Shown here: one piece after another, positions 10,668 to 20,442 of the stretch
How the letters are laid out: each line of letters opens with the position of its first letter
Numbering within the stretch: position 1 is the first letter of the stretch
Assembly: GCA_027600665.1 (NCBI GenBank)
Contig: JADGJL010000206.1
Coordinates: 1 to 32,052 of the forward strand
Direction: 5' to 3'
DNA length: 32,052 nt
Source: Irineochytrium annulatum
Taxonomy: Eukaryota; Chytridiomycota; Chytridiomycetes; Chytridiales; Chytridiaceae
The notes under the pieces: generated by a model
Told to the model about the DNA's origin: nothing
The model's input: the letters and a program-made list of their open reading frames with translations, nothing else
Database searches by the model: none
Made by a program: the position numbers and the translations under genes

Positions 10668-12329
10668 TTACTTATTTACACGCAAAGCAACAGGTGGCGG
10701 TGGCGGCAACGGATGTGTCATGCGGCGGTAAGGGGCAAAGGTCGACTTAGGAGGAGAGGGGGTTGGTAAGACGACCCTTGTTAAAGCCGCCATATTCGCT
10801 CGAATGTCGGAAGCTTTTGCCTCCTGTGGCACAACACGAGCGTTCTCATCCTTCGGTTTCCAGATCTTATCGTAGAACCGTTCTACGGCCTCTGGCTTCT
10901 CAACCAATAAGATCTCTCTTCCCGCGTCTACAAAGTTTAGATGAGAAAATCCCCGCTGGACGAAGCTTACCGATGAAATCCGCCTCTGCCCCCAATGGTA
11001 CCTCCGGCCAAAACGAGTTCTGCTCGAGGAATGACTTCCCATCGCCAGTCATCAACGGCGTCTTTAAAAATTCCAGCATTATGGCGTCAATCTTGTACTC
11101 CTCCGAGGACGCCTCGACGAAAAACGTCTTCACCCAGCGTACTGTATTGAAAAGAATGATGTACGAAAGAGCGTGCACCTCGTAACGAAGCGGGAGTGTC
11201 GTCGACATCGCCAAGTCACATGCAGCCTTCGATGTGGCGAAGAGCTTCAGTTTTATAATGTCGAGCTGCCGTTTTAACGAAGGACTAGCCGTTACGTCGT
11301 TTATTCTCGAAAAGCGCGAGCACGAGGTCCCTGTTGTTCAAAACTAAGTCAGACAACATACAGAAAGGAGAAAGCCACGCAAACGTACGGAAAAAGCGGT
11401 CGACGCAGTCGTAGACAATCGGATGCGGAAGGTTTACCGAAAAGTCGAACGACAAGGCGACGGCCATTTGGAATTCCATATCTTCAAGCTTCCTCAAGTA
11501 GCTGTGATATTCCTGTTACAAGTCAGCAACGAAGAAGGGCAGTAAAGCAAAAGGCGGAATTAGTTGTCGGCATTACTTTATCATCGGCCACATTATAATC
11601 TTTCCGGTTGTCCATATGCTCCTTCATCATCTTGATATACATCGCTTCTTGCGGCTTAGCGTCCTTCTGAAAGTTGACCTTCCGTGCGCCATAGATTATC
11701 GCCGTCATATTCCGGAACGAGTCCGCGCCATTCTTGCATCCCAACAAAACCGCAGCCATCGCCACAATGAACGGGTGAAACTCGTCCGTCAGACCCTTCT
11801 GCATATAGAATCGGTGCAGGTAGCATTTCGCCAGGTTTTCAACCTCGGATTTTCTAATAAACTTGGCATTAGTACAAGACTGAAATTGCCAGTCCCAACA
11901 GTCCTACGAAAGCAAACAACGAAGCAGCTTCGCTCGCCTCGAGGTCCGCAGGATCAAGACTTACAGGCTCAGCATATGCACGATCTTCGAAATCGTCGAA
12001 CACCCCGATAGCCGCTTCCTCGCCTCCTGACCCATCGTCATCTTAAGCTTCAACACCGAAGGAGTGTGTCCCATCCGCCAGTCCTCAAACAGCCACTGCT
12101 CCTGCTGCTCTATCCTGCTTAGCTGAACGGGGCCCAACGACTTGTCCTTGTTCCTGGGCTTCATCGAGTAGGGGGCCGGCCGAGTCGAGCGAGCTCCCGC
12201 TGACGACACAGGCTTAATGTGGTGGGGAGAACGAGACTGGCTCGGGTGGAGTTGCGTTCGTCGGTCTAGCATCGTGCGATCGACAGGGGTTGGGTGGTGG
12301 ACGTTGCAGAGAGCTGAGGAAACCGACAA
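10668..12329 (-). CDS. Cyclin T/K-like protein (transcription-type cyclin)
   Basis: Five exons on the minus strand (12329-11965, 11853-11577, 11512-11389, 11330-10971, 10927-10668) give 461 aa. The first cyclin box reads QWLFEDWRMGHTPSV, then EARKRLSG, YLHRFYMQKG and HPFIVAMAAVLLGCK, matching the pattern of cyclin K/T proteins (W-F-x-x-x-L-x-x-TPS; HRFYM; FLAGKVEE). The second box includes MEFQMAVALSFDFSV and PLRYEVHALSYIIL. Such cyclins activate CDK9/CDK12/Bur1/Ctk1-type kinases that phosphorylate RNA polymerase II. The usual K-V-E-E after helix 3 is replaced by CKNGAD, so it is divergent. The C-terminus is Pro-rich. Intron 1 has a TACTAAT branch point. The first ATG (12329) is used; later in-frame ATGs are possible. 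A dead relative lies at 2453-2610. Confidence 0.82.
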
Positions 12330-12619
12330 TCGCGTGTTGACCTCTTGACCATAACATCCTATTCAACTAACGTCGTAATTACCATCGTGACTATGCTCAG
12401 AAGAGCGAGAACAGAATATCCACGAGTATAAGTGAACCTAGAAGCCGAATATGCAAACTTCGGTTACATCTGAATTGCATGATGGTATGTATTCCATGTA
12501 ATCGAACAGGGTAAATGTCACGAGGGGCGCCGATGTTAGGAATAGGAAGGGGTAACTTGCAGATGAAAGGCGAGAGAATTACGTAAAATAATGTAAAGCA
12601 GCGACTGAAAAATATCCCA

Positions 12620-13730
12620 TCAAGATCTTCGTTCGTCGTCGGCCGCAACGATAAGGAACTGTTCCAAAAAGTCGATAATCATAGGTTCCTTCAGCGCCAT
12701 GAGCTTATACTCCGTCAGGGACTGACATCGAAAGCAAAGTGTTAGTAAATGACAACGGTCGAAAGGATATGCCCTCGAACAGATATGATGAAAGCAACTG
12801 CAAAGTAACAAACCAGCGAACCGTCCCCGTTTATATCCAAGTCGTCAAATATGTGCATGACGACCTCTTTAATCCTATCTGACTGGTCTTCATTGTAAAA
12901 CGCCGAGTACTACAGCAGAGAAAGGTTAATTAGTCGGTTCCAAAAGGAAAGCCAGCCACGAACCATTTGACCCATAATCTTTATCAACTCCTTGGGTTCG
13001 ATCGACCCGCTCTTGTCAATATCATACAACCGGAAAGACACTGTCGAAATAAAGGGTGTTAGAACCTCCTTTACGCCATATCTTCCTAAATATCCGGCCC
13101 GCGTCACGACCTCCGCTTACATTCCATCTTCTCCTCAGGGGTGCCCTTCATAAAAGCGCTCAAACCCTGGATAAACTCCCGGAAGTCGATCTTATGGTTG
13201 CCGTCGAGATCAAATGCGTCGAATAGCCGTTCAAGGAAGAGGTATTGAGCACCCGCCGACCAACAGTGAACATGATTTTGGAGGGTCTGCACAGAAAATC
13301 CATCAGCGTGACTACAGCGTAAAGAACTTTACTTGTTTGAACTGATCCTTGGTGATGGTGAAATCAGAGTCGGACTGCTTCTCGAATTCAAGTTTCAAAC
13401 GCTTGATTTCGTTAAGGGTGACTGCATCACGGAGCGAATTAGCATCATGATCCAGCGAAACCGAGACGACTGAGTCGCCACGGAGACCGCAGCTTCAATA
13501 CAACAGGCCCATCCGCGGGTATACCCATAAATCACTTAGCCACCACCACAGGAGACCCCAATCGCGGTATCCCAGTTATCTGCGGCCCCATTGAATAGGA
13601 AGAGCAGATCCTCCCAACAGCCTGACGATCAGGCGCGCAATGGCTTCAAGGATGGGGAAGAGAACTCGTGAAGCTTACAGTGTGTCTCGTCTTTCAGGTT
13701 CTCGACCTCCCGCGAGGGGCGCTGTCCCAT
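12620..13730 (-). CDS. Calcineurin-B-like / NCS-type EF-hand protein with N-myristoylation signal
   Basis: Six exons (13730-13679, 13421-13333, 13286-13121, 13040-12964, 12909-12814, 12721-12620) give 193 aa. I chose the ATG at 13730 because it begins MGQRPS, a classic N-myristoylation signal (Gly2, Ser6), followed by FTLNEIKRL as in calcineurin B, NCS and plant CBL proteins. EF-hand 1 (near residues 33-45) lacks a proper calcium loop. EF2 (residues 73-84, DLDGNHKIDFRE), EF3 (109-120, DIDKSGSIEPKE) and EF4 (153-164, DINGDGSLSLTE) keep the acidic positions, the last Glu included. Likely a membrane-tethered calcium sensor partnering a phosphatase or kinase. It resembles CBL/EFCAB-type proteins at least as much as true calcineurin B. 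Intron 1 (13678-13422) is 257 nt, the longest I found here; the last intron has a perfect TACTAAC. Confidence 0.88.
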
Positions 13731-14047
13731 TATGAGGACACAGGTGGACGACGGATCGATGCGCGATGCGATGTAGGTGCTGACCAGGGAATGCGAGCGG
13801 AGCGGCCCTGACAGGGGTTGAACGGCCTGGTGATGGAAGTTGGCGTCGATTTCACAGAAGCCGTATTCCTGCCTATAATTGGAATAGAGTCTCCCCACTA
13901 CTGGGTGGGTCTGGCCAGCGCCCGTATTCAGAGCTGTCGAGTAAGTAGACGGTAAGCCACAACGAAATAAATGCAAGAGCGAACGCTATTATGATGATTA
14001 AATTCCACGCGAAAATGTGGCGCTAATTGTGTAGGTGCTACCAAGTA
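13731..14047. other. Intergenic region between EF-hand gene and Faf1-like gene
   Basis: 317 bp between two minus-strand genes, holding the promoter of the EF-hand gene and the 3' end of the Faf1-like gene. The EF-hand frame stays open upstream to about 13976, but without a better start than the myristoylation ATG. No other gene seen. Confidence 0.6.
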
Positions 14048-15545
14048 CTATCCCCACTTCTTCCCCTTCTTCTTCGTCGACTTCGCCTTCGATACAACCC
14101 CACCACCCAATGTCGGCAACTTAAGTGCCCTTGCCGTGCTCGACAACGGCCGCTTCGCCTTCCCTCCCTTCTTCCCCTTCCCACCCATGCCTGCGCCACC
14201 CTTTGGCTTGTTAATCTCCTTAATGACCTTCTTCGGAACCCGCAATATCCCGTCCCCATGAATTCCGACGCTCCCGTTAATCTCTGTCATCTTGTCCCGC
14301 CGATTGCCGCCACCCTTTGGCTTCGAGGCCTTCGATACCGCACTCCAATCGTCCCCGTTGAGGATTTGCGTCCGTAGCGAGGAGTGGTAGAGGCCCATGT
14401 CCTTCGCCGTTTGGAGACGCTTTTCGGATTTCTCCTTTAGGGACTTAAGGAGACCGACTTTCATTGGTGGAGGCATTCGTTCTCGCTTAGGTGCCTGTGA
14501 TAATTTGGAGCATTAGCCTCTCAAAAGCGAAAGTGGATTGCATAGAAGCAAATATAATACCTTGGCCCCTAACTCAACAAGCCGACGTTCGGTGTATTTT
14601 CGCCGATCCTTCCCCTCCAATTGCGACGCCGCTAAACGTAACATTAAGTTAGGAGAAAGCTTAGCGCTTCGAAAGGTTGAAAACTCACTGAAGTCCTCAA
14701 GAAGCCTTGACCCCTTCAACAACTCCATCAACTCCCGATCATTTCGATCGTCCTCCTTATCTAGCTCCGCCTCCTCCTTCGTGACGTTCGGATTCGCAGC
14801 CTGCTTCACCGTGTCAGCCTCCATCATCTTCCGGATGTCGGCCGCCATAAACGCCCTCTTCTCGCGACGGTCGATAAAGCTTGTGTCCACCCGTCGAGAG
14901 TCGTCGAACACTATGACGGGAGCCTGCTCCGCACGGATTGGCACGGCGACACCGGTGCCGGTTTTTTTCGACGAACTACCGACCCCACGGGTCGACTGTC
15001 GCGCAAATAGCGACTCCACCACATCCCTGGCGTCATTGTCCTCACCATCCGACGCGTCATCCTTATCCTCATCGTCGTCTTCCATGTCCAGCATCGCTCT
15101 CCCCATCAAATCCTCCCCGTCATCAAAGCTCTCTTCGGCGGACGCGTAATTCTCCACCGGAGCCACCTTCCCGGCCCTCCTCTTCTTCGTCCCCGTGCTC
15201 GCGGCCGCTTCATACGCGATGGCGGCGTCGGCGTTCCGTTTCCGCTTGACCCCCCTGCGGTCGAAGATCTTCAGGTCGAGATCAAAGCGGGCGCCGAGGG
15301 CAGCCTCGATGGCCTTGCTATTTGAAGACTTCTTTCGCTTTTCGGGCACCGTAGATGTCGGCTTAGGCACCGTGATCGCAGCTGCAAGAGGATTCGCTGC
15401 GGCTGTCCTATAAAGGCGTCAATTTCGCCATCGAGTTCTTAAACGGAAAAAAATTATGAAGCTACCTTCTTGACAGCATCTGCTTCGGTGGCGGCGGAAT
15501 CGCTAACGCCCGTTTGGCGACCTCGTCAATGGTTGCGGCTGGCAT
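14048..15545 (-). CDS. FAF1: Faf1/C1orf131-like nucleolar protein, 40S ribosome biogenesis
   Basis: Four exons (15545-15466, 15407-14689, 14631-14561, 14494-14048) give 438 aa. Faf1 is a component of the small-subunit processome, acting in the nucleolus in 18S rRNA maturation. Seen here: an N-terminal region with basic clusters (PEKRKKSS, VKRKRN, TKKRRAGK), then an acidic stretch (MEDDDEDKDD), then EAELDKEDDRNDRELMELLK and LEGKDRRKYTERRLVELGAK, and after the last intron RERMPPPMKVGLLKSLKEKS with LQTAKDMGLY. The end is rich in Lys and Gly (SKAKSTKKKGKKWG). The order and these blocks fit fungal Faf1 proteins as I know them. The long open frame alone would begin with GTG; splicing to exon 1 gives a true ATG (MPAATIDEVAKRALAIPPPP). 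Confidence 0.82.
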
Positions 15546-15646
15546 GCAATGATGGAAAGAAAACTTTTGACGCAAGCTGAACAAGCCACATAAATTTAGC
15601 TACAAGCATTTCAAGCCGCTAGTCGGCTGAGGCGCAATTTTACTTC

Positions 15647-16763
15647 TCATATCAAAAGGTGCGGGATGAGGTCTTGAACGAAAGCAAAATACAGCAAGGA
15701 CATTGTTGCGGCGGAGGGAGAGCTTTGAACTCTTGGAAGCGTAAAGGCGTTTTGAGTTGCCTTAACCAAAGCCTCCCGTGACGGCCAAAGAGCACTAATT
15801 TAGAGGTTTTAAACTTAACGAACAGTATGAAAGTTATTTCGCACCTGTCCGCCGCAATGCCTTCCTTGAACAACTCGGCCTCGAAAAAGCAACGAACTGT
15901 CGAAAGGTCGGTGGGAGCATACGGAGCCTCGGCCGAGTGCGCCTCATCACCATTTACGAGCCTCTGCTTGTTAAGGTTTGAAAAGGACTCGCGGACAATC
16001 CTTTCCAGCGCCTCGATGAATTCTTTCATTGTCACGTTAGCCTGCCATCGGCATAGAACAATGAAACGGCGCACCGTAGTTGCAGAGGCACGTCTTAAAG
16101 TAGAAGGTGAACTCGGACGTCGGAATGGCCACGGCGAACGGTTCCGTTTTTGAAGACTTAACGAGCGAAGCTGTACCTAGGCCCAAGATAAAGGCGGCGA
16201 TTTCGGCTGCTCGCTGACTTTCGCATTAATGACCTTCAGCAATGCTTTCAAACGGTCAACCTCGGTCAATGAGTATGGGACGTCCAGACTTATAAGGTCG
16301 ATAAACTGATGGTAGTCCCTCGCCGAGAACGACGCCTCTGTCATCTTCACATCAGACGCTGAACAAGGATTTGCAGCATTCGTACCTGTCTGCGCGGCCA
16401 AGCACTCCTCCAGCCGATCTACGAACGAGAGTCTGTTGCGTACAGTTGCCTTCACATATGCAAATTCCCTCAGGACAACGTTGGACCCGTTTCGAACTCC
16501 CTCAAAGCTTCAAAGCCGTCAGATGACGTGGATGAGCCAAAGCCTATCCATACTATTCGTAAAGGAATTTGGCGGCCTTGTCGGGCCTTTCTTCGAGCAT
16601 CCGTGCCACTAACAGAGGTCAGTTCAAATTCACTGCAGGCCGGCCAAACCAGCATCCTCGAAGTAATCCGCAATGTTGTGCTTCTCTAAGATGCATAATT
16701 AGCGTGCGGGTAACGTTCGTCGTGCAATGTACTCAAGTAATCATGGAACTCGGCCATCAGCAT
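15647..16763 (-). CDS. CSTPP1: C11orf49/CSTPP1-like protein (centriolar / tubulin-polyglutamylase regulator family)
   Basis: Seven short exons (16763-16733, 16685-16650, 16608-16554, 16507-16261, 16213-16075, 16022-15845, 15794-15647) sum to 834 nt, 277 aa. No unspliced frame shows the gene; it appears only after removing introns of 41-52 nt. The product carries YFEDAVARMLEERPD, KFLYEYFEGVRNGSNVVLRE, FAYVKATVRNRLSF, DYHQFIDLISLDVPYSLTE and RAAEIA. From memory of human C11orf49 (about 331 aa), these align in order with its EDAVCQLLENRED, FFTEYFNSV, LFREFSFVQATPHNRVSF, EYHCLLQLLCPDFPLELTQ and KAARIV. The animal protein binds centriolar satellites and microtubules and affects the tubulin polyglutamylase complex. 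I infer a flagellum or centriole-linked role. The start codon is uncertain: a second ATG follows at 16757. Confidence 0.78.
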
Positions 16764-17048
16764 CCAAGCCTCAATTTTTTGAACTCCGCTTTCTTCATGC
16801 GATGGGGCATAAATCACTCCATCTTGATCCTTCAAGATCAGTCCGTTTGATTGACTTGCAACAAAAAAATATAATATTATTATTGACAGAGATAACAATC
16901 TTACAGAAGTGACAGATATGATAGGGGAATATGGATGTGATAATCCGAAGATAAGCAACAAAATGTCTGCATCGACAACTTCCCTCTCTGCGCCGACAAA
17001 GTTACGGCTGAAGAGCATAACAAATGTCCGACTCAAGCGAAATAATAA

Positions 17049-19420
17049 TCAACTACCTCTCTCCTTCTCCGAGTTCCGCAGCACGCTAACCGCCTCCACG
17101 ATCCCGATCGCCACCCAAACCAACCCGGCTAAAATCGCGAACGCGGCCGCTGCCGTCGCCTTCCCACATATGGCTCCAAAATTAACCCCTTGCTCAAACG
17201 GCGAGCTGCCCCCCGCGCCCCTCTCATTCGCCCGCACGCAGCTCTGCATTCTCAAATCCCTCCCATCCAACCTCCCCACAACGACTGCTATCCCGCATCC
17301 GGCCACTGCAATGCCGCACGCGACGCTCAGCGCGACCCCGAACCACCTGCACCACCTCGCGGGCCTCCCCGTGCGCGACCTCATGCCCGCGCACGTAAGG
17401 AGCGCCCACAGCAACCCGGCGCCAACGCCCAGCCCGCAGGCGAGCGTCAGTGACCCCTGCGTCGTGACGTCGATCTGCCCCGCGAAAGGCTGTTCTGGCA
17501 GAGACGAGCCCTGGCCGGAATCATGGCCCGGGTTGGAGGAGGCCGAGAGGTCGGACTGGGCCGCTAGGGAGAGGAGCGCCGCGATGCCCTGGAGGGCGAT
17601 GGCGGCGAGCGTGAGGCGAAAGGCGGTCGTGTGGTGGATGGATTTGGGCGGGCGGATGAGTGAGGAGCGAAAGAAGCCCGCGTTAGCGGGTGGGGCCGTC
17701 GTCAGTGAATTGTGTTGTGGGAGGGCGCTTGTAGCGGTGTGGGTTGACGCGCCACGAAATGTCGTTGCTGTCAGGAAGTCGTTTTCGCCAAGTTGTGATG
17801 CACCCGTGGGGTATGTTGTTTGAGGGTTGGGTGGCAGCGACGGTCGAGCGTAGGAATCCAACGGCGTGAAAACGTACGGCTGTGTTCCCGTCCCAGTCAC
17901 GACTTCGACGTTATAGCCGCGGTCGTACAGGTCGTAGTATGCGGACCACGGCGACACCGGTGGCAACGTTGCACTCATTGAGATATCCACGTTCCTGTTC
18001 CTGCCCCTGCTTTCATAATCCCGCATTGTGTCGATCCAGTACTGAGCCGCCAATGGTTGCTGCGTCTGACTCACGACCGCCGCCGCGGATTGAGTTTGAT
18101 CAAAGGGTATTCCAGGAGGGTAGATGCTAAATTCTGCGTCTTCGAACTTGTCTGCTGGCGAAACCCATTGTGCGGTCTCCGGAGCATCCGCTGGACCAAG
18201 TCGGGGTGTCACCGGTTCCGGATGAGCCTCCTTCCATCGAAGCGGTGCCTTAGATCCCGCTGACGCCGGTCGTGCGGAGGCGGACCGAAATGTGCTCGGC
18301 CTAGGACCTCCAATTTGCAAATGATGATTCGCCGGCGCCGCCGCATTCGTCTCCTCCCCCTCCATCAGGTCATTCAGCCTCGCATGAAAAATATTCTTCA
18401 TCCTCGCCCTCGAATGCTTCTCCTCCTCTGTAAAATCCCGGCTATGAAGGTCCGCCCACTTTAGCGTCTTCATCTTTGCCTGCGCAAAGGGCAGCGAGGA
18501 CGGGATCGATGTCATACTGCTGCTCGGCATCCCCTCCGAGTTCGCGCGGGTCCACATCCCTACCGAGCTCTCCGCCGCCGATGCGGCGTGGTCGTTATCT
18601 GATTTCGATATCGGGATGGAGCTTTGTGGGTACGGGTTGAAGGGGTTACTGGCTTGCGCTAACGCGGTGTCCGACGCGTCGGCGGCCGCGTCGATAGTAA
18701 GCACGGGTGGCACTGCGCTCCTGGAGCTTCCTGTAGGTGAGAACGACTGGGCGGATCCCGTGGCCGTACGACAGTCACGCCTCGTTGCGTGCACCCTTGA
18801 TCTGGCGGGTCTATCGGCTAACAACTCATCAATCGCGCGGATGCGGGCGGGGGTTGAGGTGCGGCTGCCGAAGCTCGTGCCCGACTTTATCGAAGACTGG
18901 ACGACAGATGGAGGGTTCGTCGAGGTTCTGCTACCAAAGCTGACGCCAGATTGCATTGATTGCATTGACGAGGAGACGGCTGACGATGGCGGGATCGTCG
19001 TGCTCGCGGACGACGGCGTGCCAGCGTCCCAACCTCGCATTTGCTTCTGCTGCCGGAGGATCGTGGTAACCTGCAGCCGCCGCTCGGCGCAAGCAAATGG
19101 TCCCTCGCTCACTCGCAAATCGATGTTGCGGGCAGGCCCCGGCAGTTCGCTGGGAGATGGAGCCAAGTGCCTACGTGGGCCCGTTGGTTTGCGGGTATCC
19201 TGGACGTTGCTGGCGAGCTCTCTACGGCGAGTTAGGGTGACCGTCTGAGCGAGATCCTTCGGCGCGGGAACGGAGACTGCCGTTCATGTCAAAGATAGGC
19301 CGCGATGGATCTATGGCGAAGGAACTCACGATCATTGACGGGGGCGACGGGATAGCCGACGGCCGAGGACAGGGTGTTCATTGCCCAGGACGTCCATGAC
19401 TCGGGCTCCTCGACCGACAT
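17049..19420 (-). CDS. Unrecognised four-TM membrane protein with long disordered N-terminus
   Basis: Two exons (19420-19330, 19276-17049) give 772 aa. The large exon alone has no upstream ATG; joining exon 1 supplies it (MSVEEPESWTSWAMNTLSS). Residues up to about 580 are rich in Ser, Pro, Thr and Ala and look disordered, with two near repeats of SFGSRTST and one charged stretch (TEEEKHSRARMKNIFHARL). Four hydrophobic segments follow near 583-604, 638-661, 675-697 and 735-760. The loop between TM3 and TM4 holds two Cys (SCVRANE and GAIC), as in other four-TM families such as MARVEL, Sur7 or claudin-like proteins, but I cannot assign it to one. Likely a membrane protein with both ends in the cytosol. 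Antisense open frames over it are shadows. Confidence 0.75.
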
Positions 19421-19573
19421 CGTCGATGCGCGGCGGCGGCCCGGGCAGTGTGGCTAACGTTCAGAGTCGCGCCGTTGAGCGGAGTTTAGACTTGAGTTTG
19501 GACGCGGCGTGGTGGCGGCTTGAAAAAAAGTGCAAACGTCGTTGACGGAGGATATCAAGAACTTCTGACCGTC
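19421..19573. promoter_or_regulatory. Shared divergent promoter of the four-TM protein gene and TOM7
   Basis: Only 153 bp separate the minus-strand start at 19420 from the TOM7 start at 19574, so the two genes must share promoter sequence. A GC-rich half adjoins the four-TM gene and an A/T-richer half adjoins TOM7. No TATA-like element is obvious. Confidence 0.6.
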
Positions 19574-19813
19574 ATGAACGAAGAGACGCGCGACAGGATC
19601 ATGAAGATTGTGGACTACGGAAGGAGGATCTTCCACATTGGATTCATCCCCGTCATTCTCTACATCGGTGGGTTTCGGCCTGTGGCGAATAGTGGTTGAT
19701 GTGGTTGACGATGATGAGGACCTTGCAACTAACGATTACTGCTGAAAACAGGGTTCACTCGATCGGTCCCGCGGCCATCGCTGCTCCGGTTGATCTCGCC
19801 GTTGGCGGCATGA
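19574..19813 (+). CDS. TOM7: TOM7, small subunit of the mitochondrial outer-membrane translocase
   Basis: Two exons (19574-19667, 19752-19813) give 51 aa, too short for ordinary ORF lists. The protein starts MNEETRDRIMKIVDYG, then has the single hydrophobic segment IFHIGFIPVILYIGFTR, and ends SVPRPSLLRLISPLAA. The GFIP-x-x-LY-x-GFTRS-x-PRPSL-x-RLISPL pattern is the fungal Tom7 signature. Tom7 is a tail-anchored subunit of the TOM complex in the mitochondrial outer membrane and tunes assembly and disassembly of the complex. The intron is 84 nt, with donor GTGGGT. The frame is open a little upstream, but this ATG gives the usual length. It shares a promoter with the divergent four-TM gene. Confidence 0.93.
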
Positions 19814-20442
19814 GGGAGCGCGTGATGTTGCGTACGGTCGAATCCCCTGTTGTTGGTCCTTTAAGGACGGGATACGACTCATTGGGGGGCCCTGCACATA
19901 GGCATTTGCAAGCTCATGGATGGTGGAATTGGTCATATGAGGCCAAACAGACGCCGGTCGAAATCTGTGTACTTATTGATTGATTGATTCATGCGATTTG
20001 CAGTAATAAAGATGCACGTATATGGAGTGTATTTGGTCAATTTGCGTTGACTAATGCCGCTTTTCGTTATCTGTTATTCCTCCTCGTTACACTACAGTTT
20101 TTGCGTCCTCAAATTTTTTTTTTTTTTTTTTTTTTGGGTTGAAGGATCTTCTTAGTTAATAGAAGTTATGGAAGCAAAACATTTCTTCTGAGCTTTGGGA
20201 ACGCGTGTTACTTTCAATATTGCGCAGAACGACCAGCGCAGTACGGTAACTTTGACCTTTACCAAAACATCAAGCCGTGCCAACACCGCCGGCGGCGCCC
20301 GACAGCCCTGTGCCCTGGCGAGGTCTTCTCGAGACGTTTGTCGTTGACGTGATCGCCTGATCGCCCTCGCTCGTCGAACGCCCAAGTCCCCGGCGCTGCC
20401 CGCCGTCGATTCTCGGCCACTCCAGGAGCGCGATCGGCAGCC
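19814..20442. other. Intergenic region with TOM7 3' flank, poly-T tract and promoter of the BRO1 gene
   Basis: No gene seen. It contains a short TGAT-type repeat (about 19976-19988), an AATAAA at 20005-20010 that may end the TOM7 transcript, and a 22-nt poly-T tract. The stretch before 20443 is GC-rich; open frames there on the minus strand are antisense shadows of the BRO1 gene. Confidence 0.6.
20114..20135 (+). repeat. 22-nt poly-T homopolymer
   Basis: An unbroken run of T from 20114 to 20135, about 310 nt before the BRO1-gene start. Poly(dA:dT) tracts commonly exclude nucleosomes in fungal promoters, and the length may vary by slippage. Confidence 0.9.

Noticed and set aside
11283..11312. 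A 30-nt GT-AG intron in the cyclin gene
   Set aside because: A 58-nt intron at 11388-11331 with donor GTACGT restores the cyclin frame fully, so the tiny intron is not needed.
16609..16645. A 25-nt GT-AG intron in the CSTPP1-like gene
   Set aside because: It does not restore the frame; the 41-nt intron 16649-16609 does and yields the family block EDAVARMLEERPD.
16909..17823. 304-codon plus-strand open frame
   Set aside because: It is antisense to the last exon of the four-TM protein gene, whose hydrophobic segments and splice-consistent frame explain the sequence better.
18616..19248. 210-codon plus-strand open frame
   Set aside because: Antisense shadow of the Ser-rich N-terminal part of the four-TM protein gene; no recognisable domain.
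19850..19880. GGTCGAATCCC resembling a tRNA B-box
   Set aside because: No matching A-box or cloverleaf at the right distance; it lies in the TOM7 3' flank.
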